Source of the DNA: CAYWVR01 sp964461715
GTDB taxonomy: Bacteria; Planctomycetota; Phycisphaerae; FEN-1346
Direction: 5' to 3'
DNA: 64,000 bases
Assembly: GCA_964461715.1 (NCBI GenBank)
Contig: CAYWVR010000017.1
Span: 7,464-71,463, forward strand
A program made the translations under genes and the position numbers. Below the pieces are notes generated by a model. The model worked only from the letters and a program-made list of their open reading frames with translations. It ran no database searches and was not told the DNA's origin. Below are positions 33,176-42,396 of this stretch, one piece after another; within the stretch, counting starts at the first letter, position 1; the number at the start of each line of letters is the position of its first letter.

Positions 33176-35749
33176 ATGGCCGCACGCGTCCTGGCGCTTC
33201 TTCTGACCGGGTCGTCGGTTCTGGCCGCGCCCGAGGTGCGGCTGCCGGCAACGGCCGACAACTCCATCGTCATCGTCCGCAACGAGGAGACGATCAACCA
33301 GGGGACGCTCCCCCGCATCCGCATCAAGGGCAACCAGCACCTCGTGGCCATGAAGTTCGACACGTCGGCCTTGGCGGGGCGGATGGTCACCCGCGCGACG
33401 CTCGTGGCCCGGAAGGCCGAGGAGTCGATCACGGGTGTCACCGTCTCGACGATCGCCGCCGACTGGGACGAAGGACGCTCGACGTTTCGCACCTCGGGCG
33501 TTCTCGCGCACGAGGGCTGGGCCTGGCCGGGGGCCACGTTCCCGGCCGTGACGGGTGGCAACAGCTTCACGCTGCTTTGCCAGGCCCCCAGCGTCGTCAA
33601 GGATGGGGCCTACCATTGGGAGATCGACCCGGGCCTCGTCCACGCCCTCGCCGTCGGCGCGGCCCACGGCCTCACGATCCACGAGTGGGACTGCGATTAC
33701 TCGCGGAACCCGCGGATCCTGAGCCGGGAGTCGAAGGGCCGGGGACCGTATCTCCTCGTGGAGCTCGGCGGCCCCGCGCCGACGCCCCTGCCGCCGACGG
33801 ACCTCGCGCTTGAGGGGACGGTCGGCGACCTTCGTATGAAGCTCAAGGCCCCCGCGTCGGGCTTCGCCTACGAGATCGCTGTCGACGGCAAGCCCTTGCC
33901 TCGCTGGAACGTGCCATTCGTCGAGCCGGGCGAGGTGCAGGCGATTCCTGTTCGCGACGTGCTGCCCCAGGCCGGGAGCCGCCTCTCGATCGCGGTCCGG
34001 ACGCTCAGTCGCACGGGCGAAAGGAGCGCTCCGGCGATCCTCGCGACGACCGTGCCGCCGACATCGCCGATGGCCCTGTCGCCGCCTCCCCGGCGGCCGA
34101 CTCCGCACGAGTCGCCCCCGGGCCTCGCGGCCCTTCCCGTGCTTGACCGCATCACCGCCGAGGGGAAGCCCGTGGGCAAGCTCCCCGTTGACTATCTCCA
34201 GATCAACCCGGTTTTCGACGGCCGTGAGATCCGGCTGAAGGCGGCACGGGGCGAGGTCGTGGGTTTCCAGGTCCTCGCGAAGGGCCGCGGCAAGGTCCGG
34301 GTCGCGTGTCGGGTGCCGGGCCTCCGGACCGATGTTTTTCGGGCCCTCTACGTCGAGACGCCCGCGGGGCGTGTGCCCGATCCGCTCGTGCCGTGCGAGG
34401 AGATCGTGCTCTCGGAGGAGGAGTGGACGCCCTTCGTCGTCGACGTGTACGTGCCCTTCGACTTCCGCGGCCGGGCGGTCGAGGCGACGTTCGCGCTCTC
34501 GGACGGCCGGTCGCTGCCGGTGGTGCTCGAGGTGGGAGACTTTGCGATCCCGCGGCGCGCGAGCTTCGCATGCGAGATGAACGGCTATGGGCTGCCCGGC
34601 CGCGTCGAGGAGTTCTACCGCCTCCAGAAGGTCGCCTACGAGCACCGCACGCACGTGAACCTCGTCCACTACAGCCACCGCACCGCCGCTCCGGGGGCCC
34701 GCAAGTGCACCCTCGACATGGCGTTTCCCGATGGACGGCGGATGGACGAGCGGCGCTACAATGCTATCAAGCCGGGCGCGAGGCGGGGGTACTGGGACGA
34801 TTTCGCCCGCGCCGTCGGGCCATATCTGACCGGCGCGGCGTTCAAGAACGGGCACCGCGGGCCGGTCCCGCCGCCGGGTTTCTATCTGACGTTCCACGAG
34901 AGCTGGCCGCTGAACGTCCGGGCCTTCTGGGACGGGAATCTGGACGCCTACGCGGCCTTCGAGGCGAAACCGGTCTACGCCCGGACGTTCGTCGCCATCC
35001 TGGCTGATTTCCTCGCCCGGGCCCGCCGCGAGGGATGGACGGAGGCGGGGTTCCAGGTTTACCTCAATAACAAGGGCCGCCCCGAGGACGAGACGCGGAA
35101 CCCGTGGGTCCTCGACGAGCCGGTCTCGTATTGGGACTACCGGGCCCTCGCCTACTACGGTGACCTCGTGAGGCGGGCGAAGGGCGGCGAGGCGCACGTG
35201 CCGCTTCGCTACCGCATCGATATATCGCGGCCGGAGTTCGACCGCGGCCAACTTGCCGGGAAGGTGGACCTCTGGGTGGTCGCGACGGGGGCGTGGCGCG
35301 AGTACCATCGCCTTGTCCGGGACCGCCAAGAGCGCGAGGGCATCGACGTCTGGGTCTACGGCTCGACTTCGAAGGTCGAGGAGTCGGCCCGGAAGACGGC
35401 GGCGTGGGCCCTGGAGGCGTATCGCGGGGGGGCGACCGGCGTGCTCCCGTGGCAGACCATCGACAAGGACGGCTCGTCCCTCGCCGAGGCCGACACGCTG
35501 GGCCTCTTCATCTTCGACCGCACCGGCGACGGCCCGGCCGAGGTGCGGCACTCGATCCGCCTGAAGGCCTACCGCGAGGCCGAGCAGCTCATCGAGTATT
35601 TGGCGCTCAGCGGAATGACCGAGCTCGAGGTGCGCCAGTTCATCGACGCATGTCTCGGCGAGGGCGACCCGGAGTCGCCCTGGGCCTGGCACCGCCTTCG
35701 CGAGGGGGCCGCAGCGCTTATCGGTCTGCCACCGCCCCGTCGTCGGTGA
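33176..35749 (+). CDS. Exported GH123/DUF4091-like protein with N-terminal DNRLRE/CBM96-like domain (857 aa)
   Basis: ATG 33176 lies four bases after the previous stop and overlaps its GGGGGTGA ribosome site; it gives a short signal peptide ending VLAAPE. Residues about 20-200 resemble the DNRLRE/CBM96 beta-sandwich (NSIVIVRNEETINQG, AMKFDTSALAG, ADWDEGRSTF). A fibronectin-like segment covers about 210-290. From 330 on, the GH123-like two-part catalytic region follows, ending with WVLDEPVSYWDYRALAYYG and GATGVLPWQTIDKDG, in the style of DUF4091 proteins. The putative catalytic acids cannot be fixed. The 3' end overlaps the convergent enolase-superfamily gene by 32 bp. Confidence 0.75.
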   Translation: MAARVLALLLTGSSVLAAPEVRLPATADNSIVIVRNEETINQGTLPRIRIKGNQHLVAMKFDTSALAGRMVTRATLVARKAEESITGVTVSTIAADWDEGRSTFRTSGVLAHEGWAWPGATFPAVTGGNSFTLLCQAPSVVKDGAYHWEIDPGLVHALAVGAAHGLTIHEWDCDYSRNPRILSRESKGRGPYLLVELGGPAPTPLPPTDLALEGTVGDLRMKLKAPASGFAYEIAVDGKPLPRWNVPFVEPGEVQAIPVRDVLPQAGSRLSIAVRTLSRTGERSAPAILATTVPPTSPMALSPPPRRPTPHESPPGLAALPVLDRITAEGKPVGKLPVDYLQINPVFDGREIRLKAARGEVVGFQVLAKGRGKVRVACRVPGLRTDVFRALYVETPAGRVPDPLVPCEEIVLSEEEWTPFVVDVYVPFDFRGRAVEATFALSDGRSLPVVLEVGDFAIPRRASFACEMNGYGLPGRVEEFYRLQKVAYEHRTHVNLVHYSHRTAAPGARKCTLDMAFPDGRRMDERRYNAIKPGARRGYWDDFARAVGPYLTGAAFKNGHRGPVPPPGFYLTFHESWPLNVRAFWDGNLDAYAAFEAKPVYARTFVAILADFLARARREGWTEAGFQVYLNNKGRPEDETRNPWVLDEPVSYWDYRALAYYGDLVRRAKGGEAHVPLRYRIDISRPEFDRGQLAGKVDLWVVATGAWREYHRLVRDRQEREGIDVWVYGSTSKVEESARKTAAWALEAYRGGATGVLPWQTIDKDGSSLAEADTLGLFIFDRTGDGPAEVRHSIRLKAYREAEQLIEYLALSGMTELEVRQFIDACLGEGDPESPWAWHRLREGAAALIGLPPPRRR

Positions 35750-36911
35750 AGTACGCCTTCTCGATGCCCCTCGCGCCCTTCTGCCGGGCCTTCGCGACCG
35801 CGTCCTTGAGGCCGTCCATGTTCACCTTCACGCCGAGGCCTGGCCCGCCGGGGAGGCCGAACGCGTCGCCCTCGGGCCATGCGAGGCCGGTGATCCAGGG
35901 CGTGCGGGCGGCGATCTGCTCGTAGGCCTCGTGGATGAGGAAGTTGTTGATCGACGCCGCAACATGGAGGCTGGCCGCGAGGCCGATCGCCGAGTGCGTC
36001 GAGTGCGGGGCGAGCGGCACGTCATAGAGCTCTGCGATGGCGGCGAGCTTGCGCATCTGACTCACCCCACCCAGTTCGATCAGGTCCGGGTTCAGGACGT
36101 CGACGGTCTGGGCCTCGAGGATTTCGCGGAAGGGCCAGATTGTGGCCATCCGCTCGCCCGCGGCCAGAGGGACGGTCGTGGCGCGCTTGACGCGCGCGAG
36201 GTCGGCGTTCTGCTCCGGCGGGACGACTTCCTCAAAGAACGCGAGGCCCAACGGCTCGATGCGCTTCGCGAACTGGATGGCCGCCTGGGCCGTGAACTTG
36301 CCGTGCCCGTCGAACATGAGCCACCCGCCGGGGCCGAGCGAGTCGCGGCGCTTCTCGAGGGCCCGGACGGCCGACTCGACCGCCGCCGGCGTCTCGACCA
36401 TCGGCGAAAGGCGGTGCGTCGTCTCTTTGAAGGCCCGCGGGCCGGGGTAGCGGCGGATCGAGTGGCGGCACGGGCCGCCGAGGAGCGTGTAGAGGGGCAG
36501 ATTCGCCGCCTTCCCGAGGATGTCCCACAGGGCGACGTCGATACCCCCGATGGCCCCCACGTGCAGGATTCCGCCGCGCACATTCCGGTGGGCCCGGTAG
36601 AGCATCTGCCAGATGTGCTCGACGCGCGTCGCGCTCATCCCGAGAAGGAGCGGCCGGTACGTCTCGACGACGGCCTCGGCTATGCGGGCCGGGTAGACGC
36701 CCACTTCGCCCCACCCCTCGATCCCCGAGTCGGTCGTCACGCGAAGGTAGAGTCGCCCCGCTGTGTAGACCTCGAGCCCCGTGATGCGAAGCTCGCCCTC
36801 CCGGGCCTCCAGGGGCGGGCGGCCGCTCTGAGCGAGTAGCCGGCGTGACGGGGCGAACGCCGCCCCGGCGGCCGCGGCGGCGGTCATGGCGAAGAGGTCG
36901 CGGCGAAGCAT
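35718..36911 (-). CDS. Tat-exported enolase-superfamily (mandelate racemase/muconate lactonizing type) enzyme
   Basis: ATG 36911, three codons into its own operon after the lyase stop at 36914, opens MLRRDLFAMTAAAAAG, a twin-arginine-type signal. The 397-aa protein has the capping domain (ITGLEVYTAGRLYLRV, GWGEVGVYP) and the modified barrel. Candidate metal ligands lie in WLMFDGHGKF, LAFFEEVVPP and LAAGERM, and a likely catalytic His in LAPHSTHSAIG. Enzymes of this type dehydrate sugar acids or epimerise substrates with Mg2+. The link to a lyase-like gene and the UxaA pair elsewhere suggests an acid-sugar substrate. Export of such an enzyme is unusual but recurs in planctomycete genomes. Confidence 0.85.
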   Translation of the reverse strand: MLRRDLFAMTAAAAAGAAFAPSRRLLAQSGRPPLEAREGELRITGLEVYTAGRLYLRVTTDSGIEGWGEVGVYPARIAEAVVETYRPLLLGMSATRVEHIWQMLYRAHRNVRGGILHVGAIGGIDVALWDILGKAANLPLYTLLGGPCRHSIRRYPGPRAFKETTHRLSPMVETPAAVESAVRALEKRRDSLGPGGWLMFDGHGKFTAQAAIQFAKRIEPLGLAFFEEVVPPEQNADLARVKRATTVPLAAGERMATIWPFREILEAQTVDVLNPDLIELGGVSQMRKLAAIAELYDVPLAPHSTHSAIGLAASLHVAASINNFLIHEAYEQIAARTPWITGLAWPEGDAFGLPGGPGLGVKVNMDGLKDAVAKARQKGARGIEKAYFTDDGAVADR

Positions 36912-36913
36912 GG

Positions 36914-39900
36914 CTATCGGGCCTCCAGCTTGGTCGCGCGGATCGGGTGGGCGGTCGTCTTGCCGTCCTTGCGGACGACGAGGCCGACGGCGCCCTCGAA
37001 ATCGATGCCCTCGCCGGTCCAGGCGAAGGGCTCGATACTCATCAGGGCGACGATCTCCGTCCCGTCGCCCAGGCGGACGCGGGTGACGCGGCCCTCGGGG
37101 TCGAGCGCTTCGCTCACGGGCGCCTTTGCGATGCCGCGCGGCTGGAGGGCGACGACCCACGTGGTGCTCGTCTCGGGCGGCATGTCCCAGCGAAGCTCGA
37201 CGGACCGCTTGAACCGCGGCAGCTCCTCGTAGGGCAGGGGATGGCCCGCGTCGTCGTGGTACTTGTCGTTCAGGATGTCGCGGTCGATTGTGCGGAGCTT
37301 GACGCCGGAGGCCGGGTGGAGGATCGCCAGGTGGGCCGTCACGCCCTGCGGCGAAGCGAGCGTCGCGGCCGGGCCGTCGGCGGCCGTGCCCTCGGGCTGG
37401 TAGGAATGGAGCCGCCAGATGGCCGGGCAGCTCGTCTCGACGTTGTCCCGGACGATGAGGGCGTCCGGGTGGACGAAGAGGACTTGACGGTCGTAGCCGT
37501 TGCGGAGGCCCACCGGCGTCGACGTCGAGAGGTCGAGCTTCGGGTTATAGGGGTAGAGGCATCGGGCATCCACGTAGTCGTAGCCGGTCTCCGGATTGTA
37601 CTCCTCGTCGCTGACGAAGGGGGCGGGGTATTTGCAGGGGAGGGTCCAGTTGTTGATGCCGACGAACTCGATCTGGGTGCCGGAGGACGGGCCCTGTTTG
37701 TACTTGTTCCAGTACGTGCCGCCCGGTGGGCTGCCCCAGTCGCAGTCGCCGAAGAAGTGGACGTTGCGTCCCCAGAACCAGAGGGAGCCCTTGTCCTCGT
37801 GATGGTGGCCCCAGCTCTGTCCGGCCCGGAGGACGAGGAAGCTCTCGGCCGTGGCGTCGGCGGTCTCGGTCGTCCCCTCGATCTCCGTGTCGCCGAACGT
37901 GCCGCGATACGTCGCCGCGGGGGTCTTCGGCGAGACGTCGACCGTGTAGCGTGCCGGGCCTCCCTTGATCCACTTGTCGTCGCCGACGACGAGGTCCAGC
38001 AGCCATTGGCTTCCCTCGACCTTGACGGTGCCCGTCGTCTCGCCCTGGTTGTAGGTGGGCTGCTTGCCTCGCACGGTCCCGGTCAGGGCCCCGCCGGGGT
38101 CGAGCGGGAGGGAGAGGTGGAGGTCGCGCCGTTCGGCCTTCTTGTCTCCCTTGGCAGGAAGGACGAGGGCGCCCTTCAGAGTCAGGTCCACGCGCGTCCG
38201 GTCGTCGCTGTCGGCCCGCATGACGGCGCCGTACCCGCGGAGCCAGCGGCTCGTGAGGTCGGGCCGCTCCGTCCGGACGCCGGCGGGCGCCTTGCCGCCG
38301 TCCTCCTCGATCATCCAGGCGGCGCGGCGGACGATCTTCCGGACCTCCGGGTTCTCCGCCCCGGTGAAGACGTTCAGGATGCCGCCGAAACGGTCCGACG
38401 GGCCCTTCGTTGAGAGGCCGTGGTCGCCGACGGGCGGGACGACGCGGCAGCCGAACTCCGGGTCCACCGGCGAATGGACGTAGAGGAAGAACTCGACCAT
38501 CCGCGCGAACCGCACATCCTCGCGGAAGTCCTTGTAGCCGGAGTTCGCGAGCGCTTGGACCAGCGAGTGGACGGTGTGGATGGTGTGGCCGGCGTAGCCG
38601 TGGCTCTCCTCCCAGCACCCGCTCTCGGGGTAGACGTAGCGGTCGAGGGCCATGTCGAAGCTGGTCTCGCCGTGCGCGATGAAGCGCCGGGCCTCCGGGT
38701 GGCCGCGCTCCGCCAGTCGCAGGCCGTACGTGCTGACGTAGCGGTAGAGGTCGGCGTTGAAGTTCATGTTCTCCATGCCCTGGTAGAAGGGATTGAGGGC
38801 CTCGGGGTGGGTCCAGGGCAGCATGGCGCGGATGCTGGGATAGGCGGAATCGTCGGCGGCCATGAAGGCGGTCGTGGCCAGGTTCACGAGCTCGTTCGTC
38901 TCGCCGGCGGTCGCGGTGACGGGCTGGTTGACCTTGCCGCTCCATCCCTCGCGGGGCGGATGGGTGCCGCGGATGCGGCCCTCGGAGCCGTTGAAGGCCT
39001 GAAGACCCGCCCGACCGCGCGTCCCCAGCATCACCCGGCCCGGCGTCCCTCCGACGGGCGAGTCGCCGGGGACGGTGGCCTCGGGCGGGACGGGGGTTCC
39101 GTCGGAGTTCCACACCAAGGGGGTCCGCACGAGTCGATCGAGCGGCCAGACGCCCTCCTGCACGTGGGCCTTGGCGAGGTAATCCCGGTCGCCGGAATCG
39201 CAGGCGAAGATGGCCCATTCGCGGTGCCCGTCGACGAGCCACGCCTCCATGGCGATCCGGAGCTTCGCGCCCGCCAGGCCCACCTGTCCCCGCGTCATGC
39301 GGTCGCCGGGGACCTCGGGCCGCATGTAGAGATCGACGTGGTTGACCTTGGCGCGGGTCCAGCGGTCGGGCCGCAGGTAGAAGGCGCCGACGGCCGTGGA
39401 GTGGCCCTCGCGGGGGGTGGCGTCGCGGCCGCCGCTCGGCGTGGTGACGACGGCGGTCTTCAGCGAGGCGTCGCCGTGGGTGTAGGTGATCTCCTCGTAG
39501 GTCGGCTTCTCGGGCTCACGGGGCTCGCGGCCGCGGAACGGCTTGGGCTCCTTGGCCTCGCGCGGCTCACGGGGCTTGTCTTTGCCCTTGGGATCCTTTT
39601 TCCAGGCCTCGAGGGCTTCCTGGTAGCGGACCTTGCGCTCCGGGAAGGTGGCCATCGCGTCGGTGTAGGCTTTGACCTTGGCCTCGTGCCTAGCCTTGGC
39701 CTCTTTGTACTTGGCGAGGTCCATCTCGTACTTCTCGACGTCGGCGCGGTAGTTGGCCGTGACCGCGTCCGGGTCGGGGGCCTTGAGGCCGATCGTCTCC
39801 TGCTTGCCGCCGAAATAGTTGAACTGGGTCCAGACGACCAGCCGCGTCAGGCACTTCTGGCCCTTCATTCGGACGAAGTCGGCGGCGGGGTTCTCGTCGG

Positions 39901-40759
39901 TGACGCTGTACCAGTCGAAGAGCTTCTGGTCGCCGGTGCGGAAGTAGCCGTCGATGAACCAGTCGTCGTAGTTGAAGACGTACCGGGCCTGGCCGCCCAC
40001 GTCGAAGTCCTCGACGAGTTGGGCGTAGGGCTTGGCCGCGAAGAGGCGGACGCGGCTCGTGTAGGTGCGGTTGCCCTCGAAGGCGTAGACGATCTTCGAC
40101 TCGAAGTAGACCGGACCGCTGGTGACGGTGCAGGTGACGCGTCGGATGCGCGGCATGGCATCGAGGTACCCGGTTCCGATCCACTCCTTGCCGTCGCGCG
40201 AGACGCTGACGACGGGCCCGGGAACCTCGAACGCCGGGGCCGGCGGGTTGAAGGTCACCGAGCCGACGGGCACCTTGGCCTGGAAGCGGTCGTTGGCGAC
40301 ATGGGCCAGGGCCACGCCGCCCATCTCGCCCGCCTCCCGGACGCGGCAGGCGGGGGGCAGGACGGTCGGGGGTGCGTTCGGATCGACGCGGATCGTAACC
40401 CGTCTGTGGCGTTCGGCGCCCGTTCCGGGGCCCGCCTTCTTCACCGTCACCGTCTCGTTGCCGCGCTTCTCCTCGACCTCGCGCTCGACGAACGGGAAGT
40501 TCACGGCGACCCAGACGCGGGCCTTCGTGACGGCCTCGGGTGTCCCTTCGAGGATCTCGACCTGGTAAGGCCGGACCGAGGCCGTGACGGTATGGACGGG
40601 GGCGGGGGCGGGGAGCGTCACGTCGAAGGAGACGGGCTCCGCCTCGTAGGGGATGCCGAAGTAGTCGTTGACGGCGAAGGAGCCCAGCTCCCGGGCGAGG
40701 GCAACCGGGCCGAGGAGGGCCATCGCGGCCGGCAGCAGGAGGATCGCAGGGACTTTCAT
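36914..40759 (-). CDS. Very large secreted heparinase II/III-like polysaccharide lyase candidate (1,281 aa)
   Basis: ATG 40759 has GAGGAG eight bases upstream and begins a signal peptide. Residues about 30-330 form a beta-rich domain that is paralogous to the 335-aa protein of the next gene. A Lys/Glu/Pro-rich coiled-coil linker (about 385-470) follows. From about 600 an alpha-toroid-like region has the feel of PL8/12/21-type lyases (GCWEESHGYAGHTIHTVHS). A beta-sandwich includes AGQSWGHHHEDKGSLWFWG, close to the heparinase C-terminal HH-D-GS motif. Catalytic assignment is tentative. It is the middle gene of a three-gene minus-strand operon, with two bases to the enolase-superfamily gene. It likely cleaves an acidic polysaccharide outside the cytoplasm. 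Confidence 0.75.
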   Translation of the reverse strand: MKVPAILLLPAAMALLGPVALARELGSFAVNDYFGIPYEAEPVSFDVTLPAPAPVHTVTASVRPYQVEILEGTPEAVTKARVWVAVNFPFVEREVEEKRGNETVTVKKAGPGTGAERHRRVTIRVDPNAPPTVLPPACRVREAGEMGGVALAHVANDRFQAKVPVGSVTFNPPAPAFEVPGPVVSVSRDGKEWIGTGYLDAMPRIRRVTCTVTSGPVYFESKIVYAFEGNRTYTSRVRLFAAKPYAQLVEDFDVGGQARYVFNYDDWFIDGYFRTGDQKLFDWYSVTDENPAADFVRMKGQKCLTRLVVWTQFNYFGGKQETIGLKAPDPDAVTANYRADVEKYEMDLAKYKEAKARHEAKVKAYTDAMATFPERKVRYQEALEAWKKDPKGKDKPREPREAKEPKPFRGREPREPEKPTYEEITYTHGDASLKTAVVTTPSGGRDATPREGHSTAVGAFYLRPDRWTRAKVNHVDLYMRPEVPGDRMTRGQVGLAGAKLRIAMEAWLVDGHREWAIFACDSGDRDYLAKAHVQEGVWPLDRLVRTPLVWNSDGTPVPPEATVPGDSPVGGTPGRVMLGTRGRAGLQAFNGSEGRIRGTHPPREGWSGKVNQPVTATAGETNELVNLATTAFMAADDSAYPSIRAMLPWTHPEALNPFYQGMENMNFNADLYRYVSTYGLRLAERGHPEARRFIAHGETSFDMALDRYVYPESGCWEESHGYAGHTIHTVHSLVQALANSGYKDFREDVRFARMVEFFLYVHSPVDPEFGCRVVPPVGDHGLSTKGPSDRFGGILNVFTGAENPEVRKIVRRAAWMIEEDGGKAPAGVRTERPDLTSRWLRGYGAVMRADSDDRTRVDLTLKGALVLPAKGDKKAERRDLHLSLPLDPGGALTGTVRGKQPTYNQGETTGTVKVEGSQWLLDLVVGDDKWIKGGPARYTVDVSPKTPAATYRGTFGDTEIEGTTETADATAESFLVLRAGQSWGHHHEDKGSLWFWGRNVHFFGDCDWGSPPGGTYWNKYKQGPSSGTQIEFVGINNWTLPCKYPAPFVSDEEYNPETGYDYVDARCLYPYNPKLDLSTSTPVGLRNGYDRQVLFVHPDALIVRDNVETSCPAIWRLHSYQPEGTAADGPAATLASPQGVTAHLAILHPASGVKLRTIDRDILNDKYHDDAGHPLPYEELPRFKRSVELRWDMPPETSTTWVVALQPRGIAKAPVSEALDPEGRVTRVRLGDGTEIVALMSIEPFAWTGEGIDFEGAVGLVVRKDGKTTAHPIRATKLEAR

Positions 40760-40775
40760 GAGAGAATCTCCTCGT

Positions 40776-41783
40776 TCAGCGGGTTGCCCGGACGGTCTTC
40801 TCGAACGCGTTCGGGAGATTCGGTTTGGCGGGGCCCTTGGTCGTGGCGGCAAAGCCGAGCTTGCGGGTGCCCGTGCCGAGGGCGAACTCGATCGTCACGT
40901 GACCCTCGTAGAGGCTGGGGCCCAGCATGCCGGCCGTGCGAGGGTTGGGCGTCGAGTCGCTCTTCGTCTCGGGCCCGAGGAAGTGGCGGCTCGACGGGTC
41001 GCCGGGGAGCTGGCGGTGCTGCCAGAGGGCGAAGCCCATCGTGTCGCCTCCCTGCCAGGAGTCCACCGCGCGGCACCAGAATCCGGCGACGTCTTGGGTG
41101 GCCGGGTCGGCGCTGGTGACGGCGACGCCGCCGGGAAGGTCCTCCGGCTTCGTCCGCTCCTCTTCTTTCCTCTCCTCGGCGCGGGCCTGGGCGACGGGGT
41201 TCACGTCCACCTCCGGCTTGTCGTAGTAACACGGCAGGTAGAGGAAGTTATGATGCGTGCCGGCGACGTTGGTGGCAAACCCGGCCGCCGGGAGCCAGCC
41301 GTAGTAGGCGTCGAAGACGAAGAGGTTCCGCGGGCCGAGGTCGGCGGCCTCGTCCATCAGCAGAGCCCCCGGCGTGGCCTCGAGTGTCACGCTGTACCTC
41401 TTATCCCCCTCGAAACGGTACTCCAGGCGGGCCGTCTTGTCCTCGACCGTGCCTTCGAAGGAGAGAAGCTTGGGGAAGGTCTCCAGGTACCCGTGGCCGC
41501 GCCACACGCCGTCGGGGCCCTTGAAGGCGACGATCGGGCCGGGCACGCCGTAGTCCGGGGCGCCGCCCTTCGGAGCGGTGTAGGAGCCCGCGGGCACTTT
41601 CACGCGGAACGTGCCGCAGTCGAGCTCCGCCGTCTTCGTGATCGTGAGGGGATGCGGCGGGCTGGGGACGGGGCTGTTCGCGCCGCCGACCTGGGGGGCG
41701 TCGAGCGGCGGGGGCTCGGCGGCCCGGGCCGCTTGGAGCGACAGGACCAGGGGGATCACGAGGAAGTACACGCGGGCGGACAT
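40776..41783 (-). CDS. Secreted protein paralogous to the N-terminal domain of the adjacent lyase (335 aa)
   Basis: ATG 41783 follows AAAGGAG by eight bases; an upstream ATG at 41804 overlaps that site and is less likely. A signal peptide ends QAARAAEP. The phrases VPGPIVAFKGPDGVWRGHGY, EYRFEGDKRYSVTLEATPG and LLMDEAADLGPRN align with VPGPVVSVSRDGKEWIGTGY, VYAFEGNRTYTSRVRLFAA and QLVEDFDVGGQAR in the neighbouring 1,281-aa protein, so it looks like a stand-alone version of that domain. It could be a substrate-binding or accessory factor. It begins the operon 41783-35718, ahead of the lyase (16-bp gap). A weak TTGATT-N17-AAAGAT pair precedes it. Confidence 0.75.
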   Translation of the reverse strand: MSARVYFLVIPLVLSLQAARAAEPPPLDAPQVGGANSPVPSPPHPLTITKTAELDCGTFRVKVPAGSYTAPKGGAPDYGVPGPIVAFKGPDGVWRGHGYLETFPKLLSFEGTVEDKTARLEYRFEGDKRYSVTLEATPGALLMDEAADLGPRNLFVFDAYYGWLPAAGFATNVAGTHHNFLYLPCYYDKPEVDVNPVAQARAEERKEEERTKPEDLPGGVAVTSADPATQDVAGFWCRAVDSWQGGDTMGFALWQHRQLPGDPSSRHFLGPETKSDSTPNPRTAGMLGPSLYEGHVTIEFALGTGTRKLGFAATTKGPAKPNLPNAFEKTVRATR

Positions 41784-41938
41784 GGACGCGCTCCTTTTGT
41801 GCATAGACGGGTGCGGGCCAACGCTTCTGGAACCCCATCTTTGCGCCGAGTGCGTGGCGAATCAACAGAAACCGTAAACGGGCGCGTCCGAATCGGGTAC
41901 AATGCCCCGGCACGAGACGAGGCGAGAAGGGAGACGCC

Positions 41939-42328
41939 ATGCTGTACGCGCGCGAGGCCGAGGGCGCGTTCGACGACGTCGTCGAGCGGATCCGCCAGGC
42001 CGTCACGGACAACAAGTTCTCCGTCATGCACGAGATCGATCTGCGGGCGGCCCTGCGGGAGAAGGGCTTCGACTTCGACCGGGCGTGCCGGGTGCTGGAG
42101 ATCTGCAACCCCCGCCAGGCGAAGAAGGCCCTCGATACGGCCCCCGCCGTCTCCGCGGCGCTTCCCTGCCGCATCACCGTCTACGAGCAGGACGGGTGCG
42201 TCAAGGTGGCGACGCTCGAGCCGAAGACGATGCTCGGCCTCTTCCCGGACGGGGAGGACCTCCTGGAGGTGGCGAGCGACGTCCAGGTCTCGATCCTGAA
42301 GATCATCGACACGTCGCTGGAGGCGTAG
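41939..42328 (+). CDS. DUF302 family protein (129 aa)
   Basis: The short cytoplasmic protein matches DUF302 in length and sequence pattern (KFSVMHEIDLRAALREKGFDFDRACRVLEICNPRQAKKAL, PCRITVYEQDGCVKVATLEP). The family has a TBP-like alpha/beta fold, and its role is not established. A GGGAG site precedes ATG 41939, and TACAAT (41898-41903) is a possible -10. It stands alone between divergent and convergent genes, with a REP-like palindrome right after its stop. Confidence 0.85.
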   Translation: MLYAREAEGAFDDVVERIRQAVTDNKFSVMHEIDLRAALREKGFDFDRACRVLEICNPRQAKKALDTAPAVSAALPCRITVYEQDGCVKVATLEPKTMLGLFPDGEDLLEVASDVQVSILKIIDTSLEA

Positions 42329-42337
42329 GGCCGAACC

Positions 42338-42393
42338 GGGTGGCATGGCCACGCCGCCGTATGAGTGGCCATGCTGGCGTGGGCGCGCCACCC
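42338..42393. repeat. REP-like palindrome (copy B)
   Basis: GGGTGGCATGGCCACGCC (42338-42355) pairs imperfectly (14 of 18) with GGCGTGGGCGCGCCACCC (42376-42393). It fills the convergent gap between the DUF302 gene and the radical-SAM gene. The outer GGGTGGCATG motif is shared with copy A at 30,330-30,429, so these are members of a dispersed family. It may end transcription in both directions. Confidence 0.6.
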
Positions 42394-42396
42394 GAG

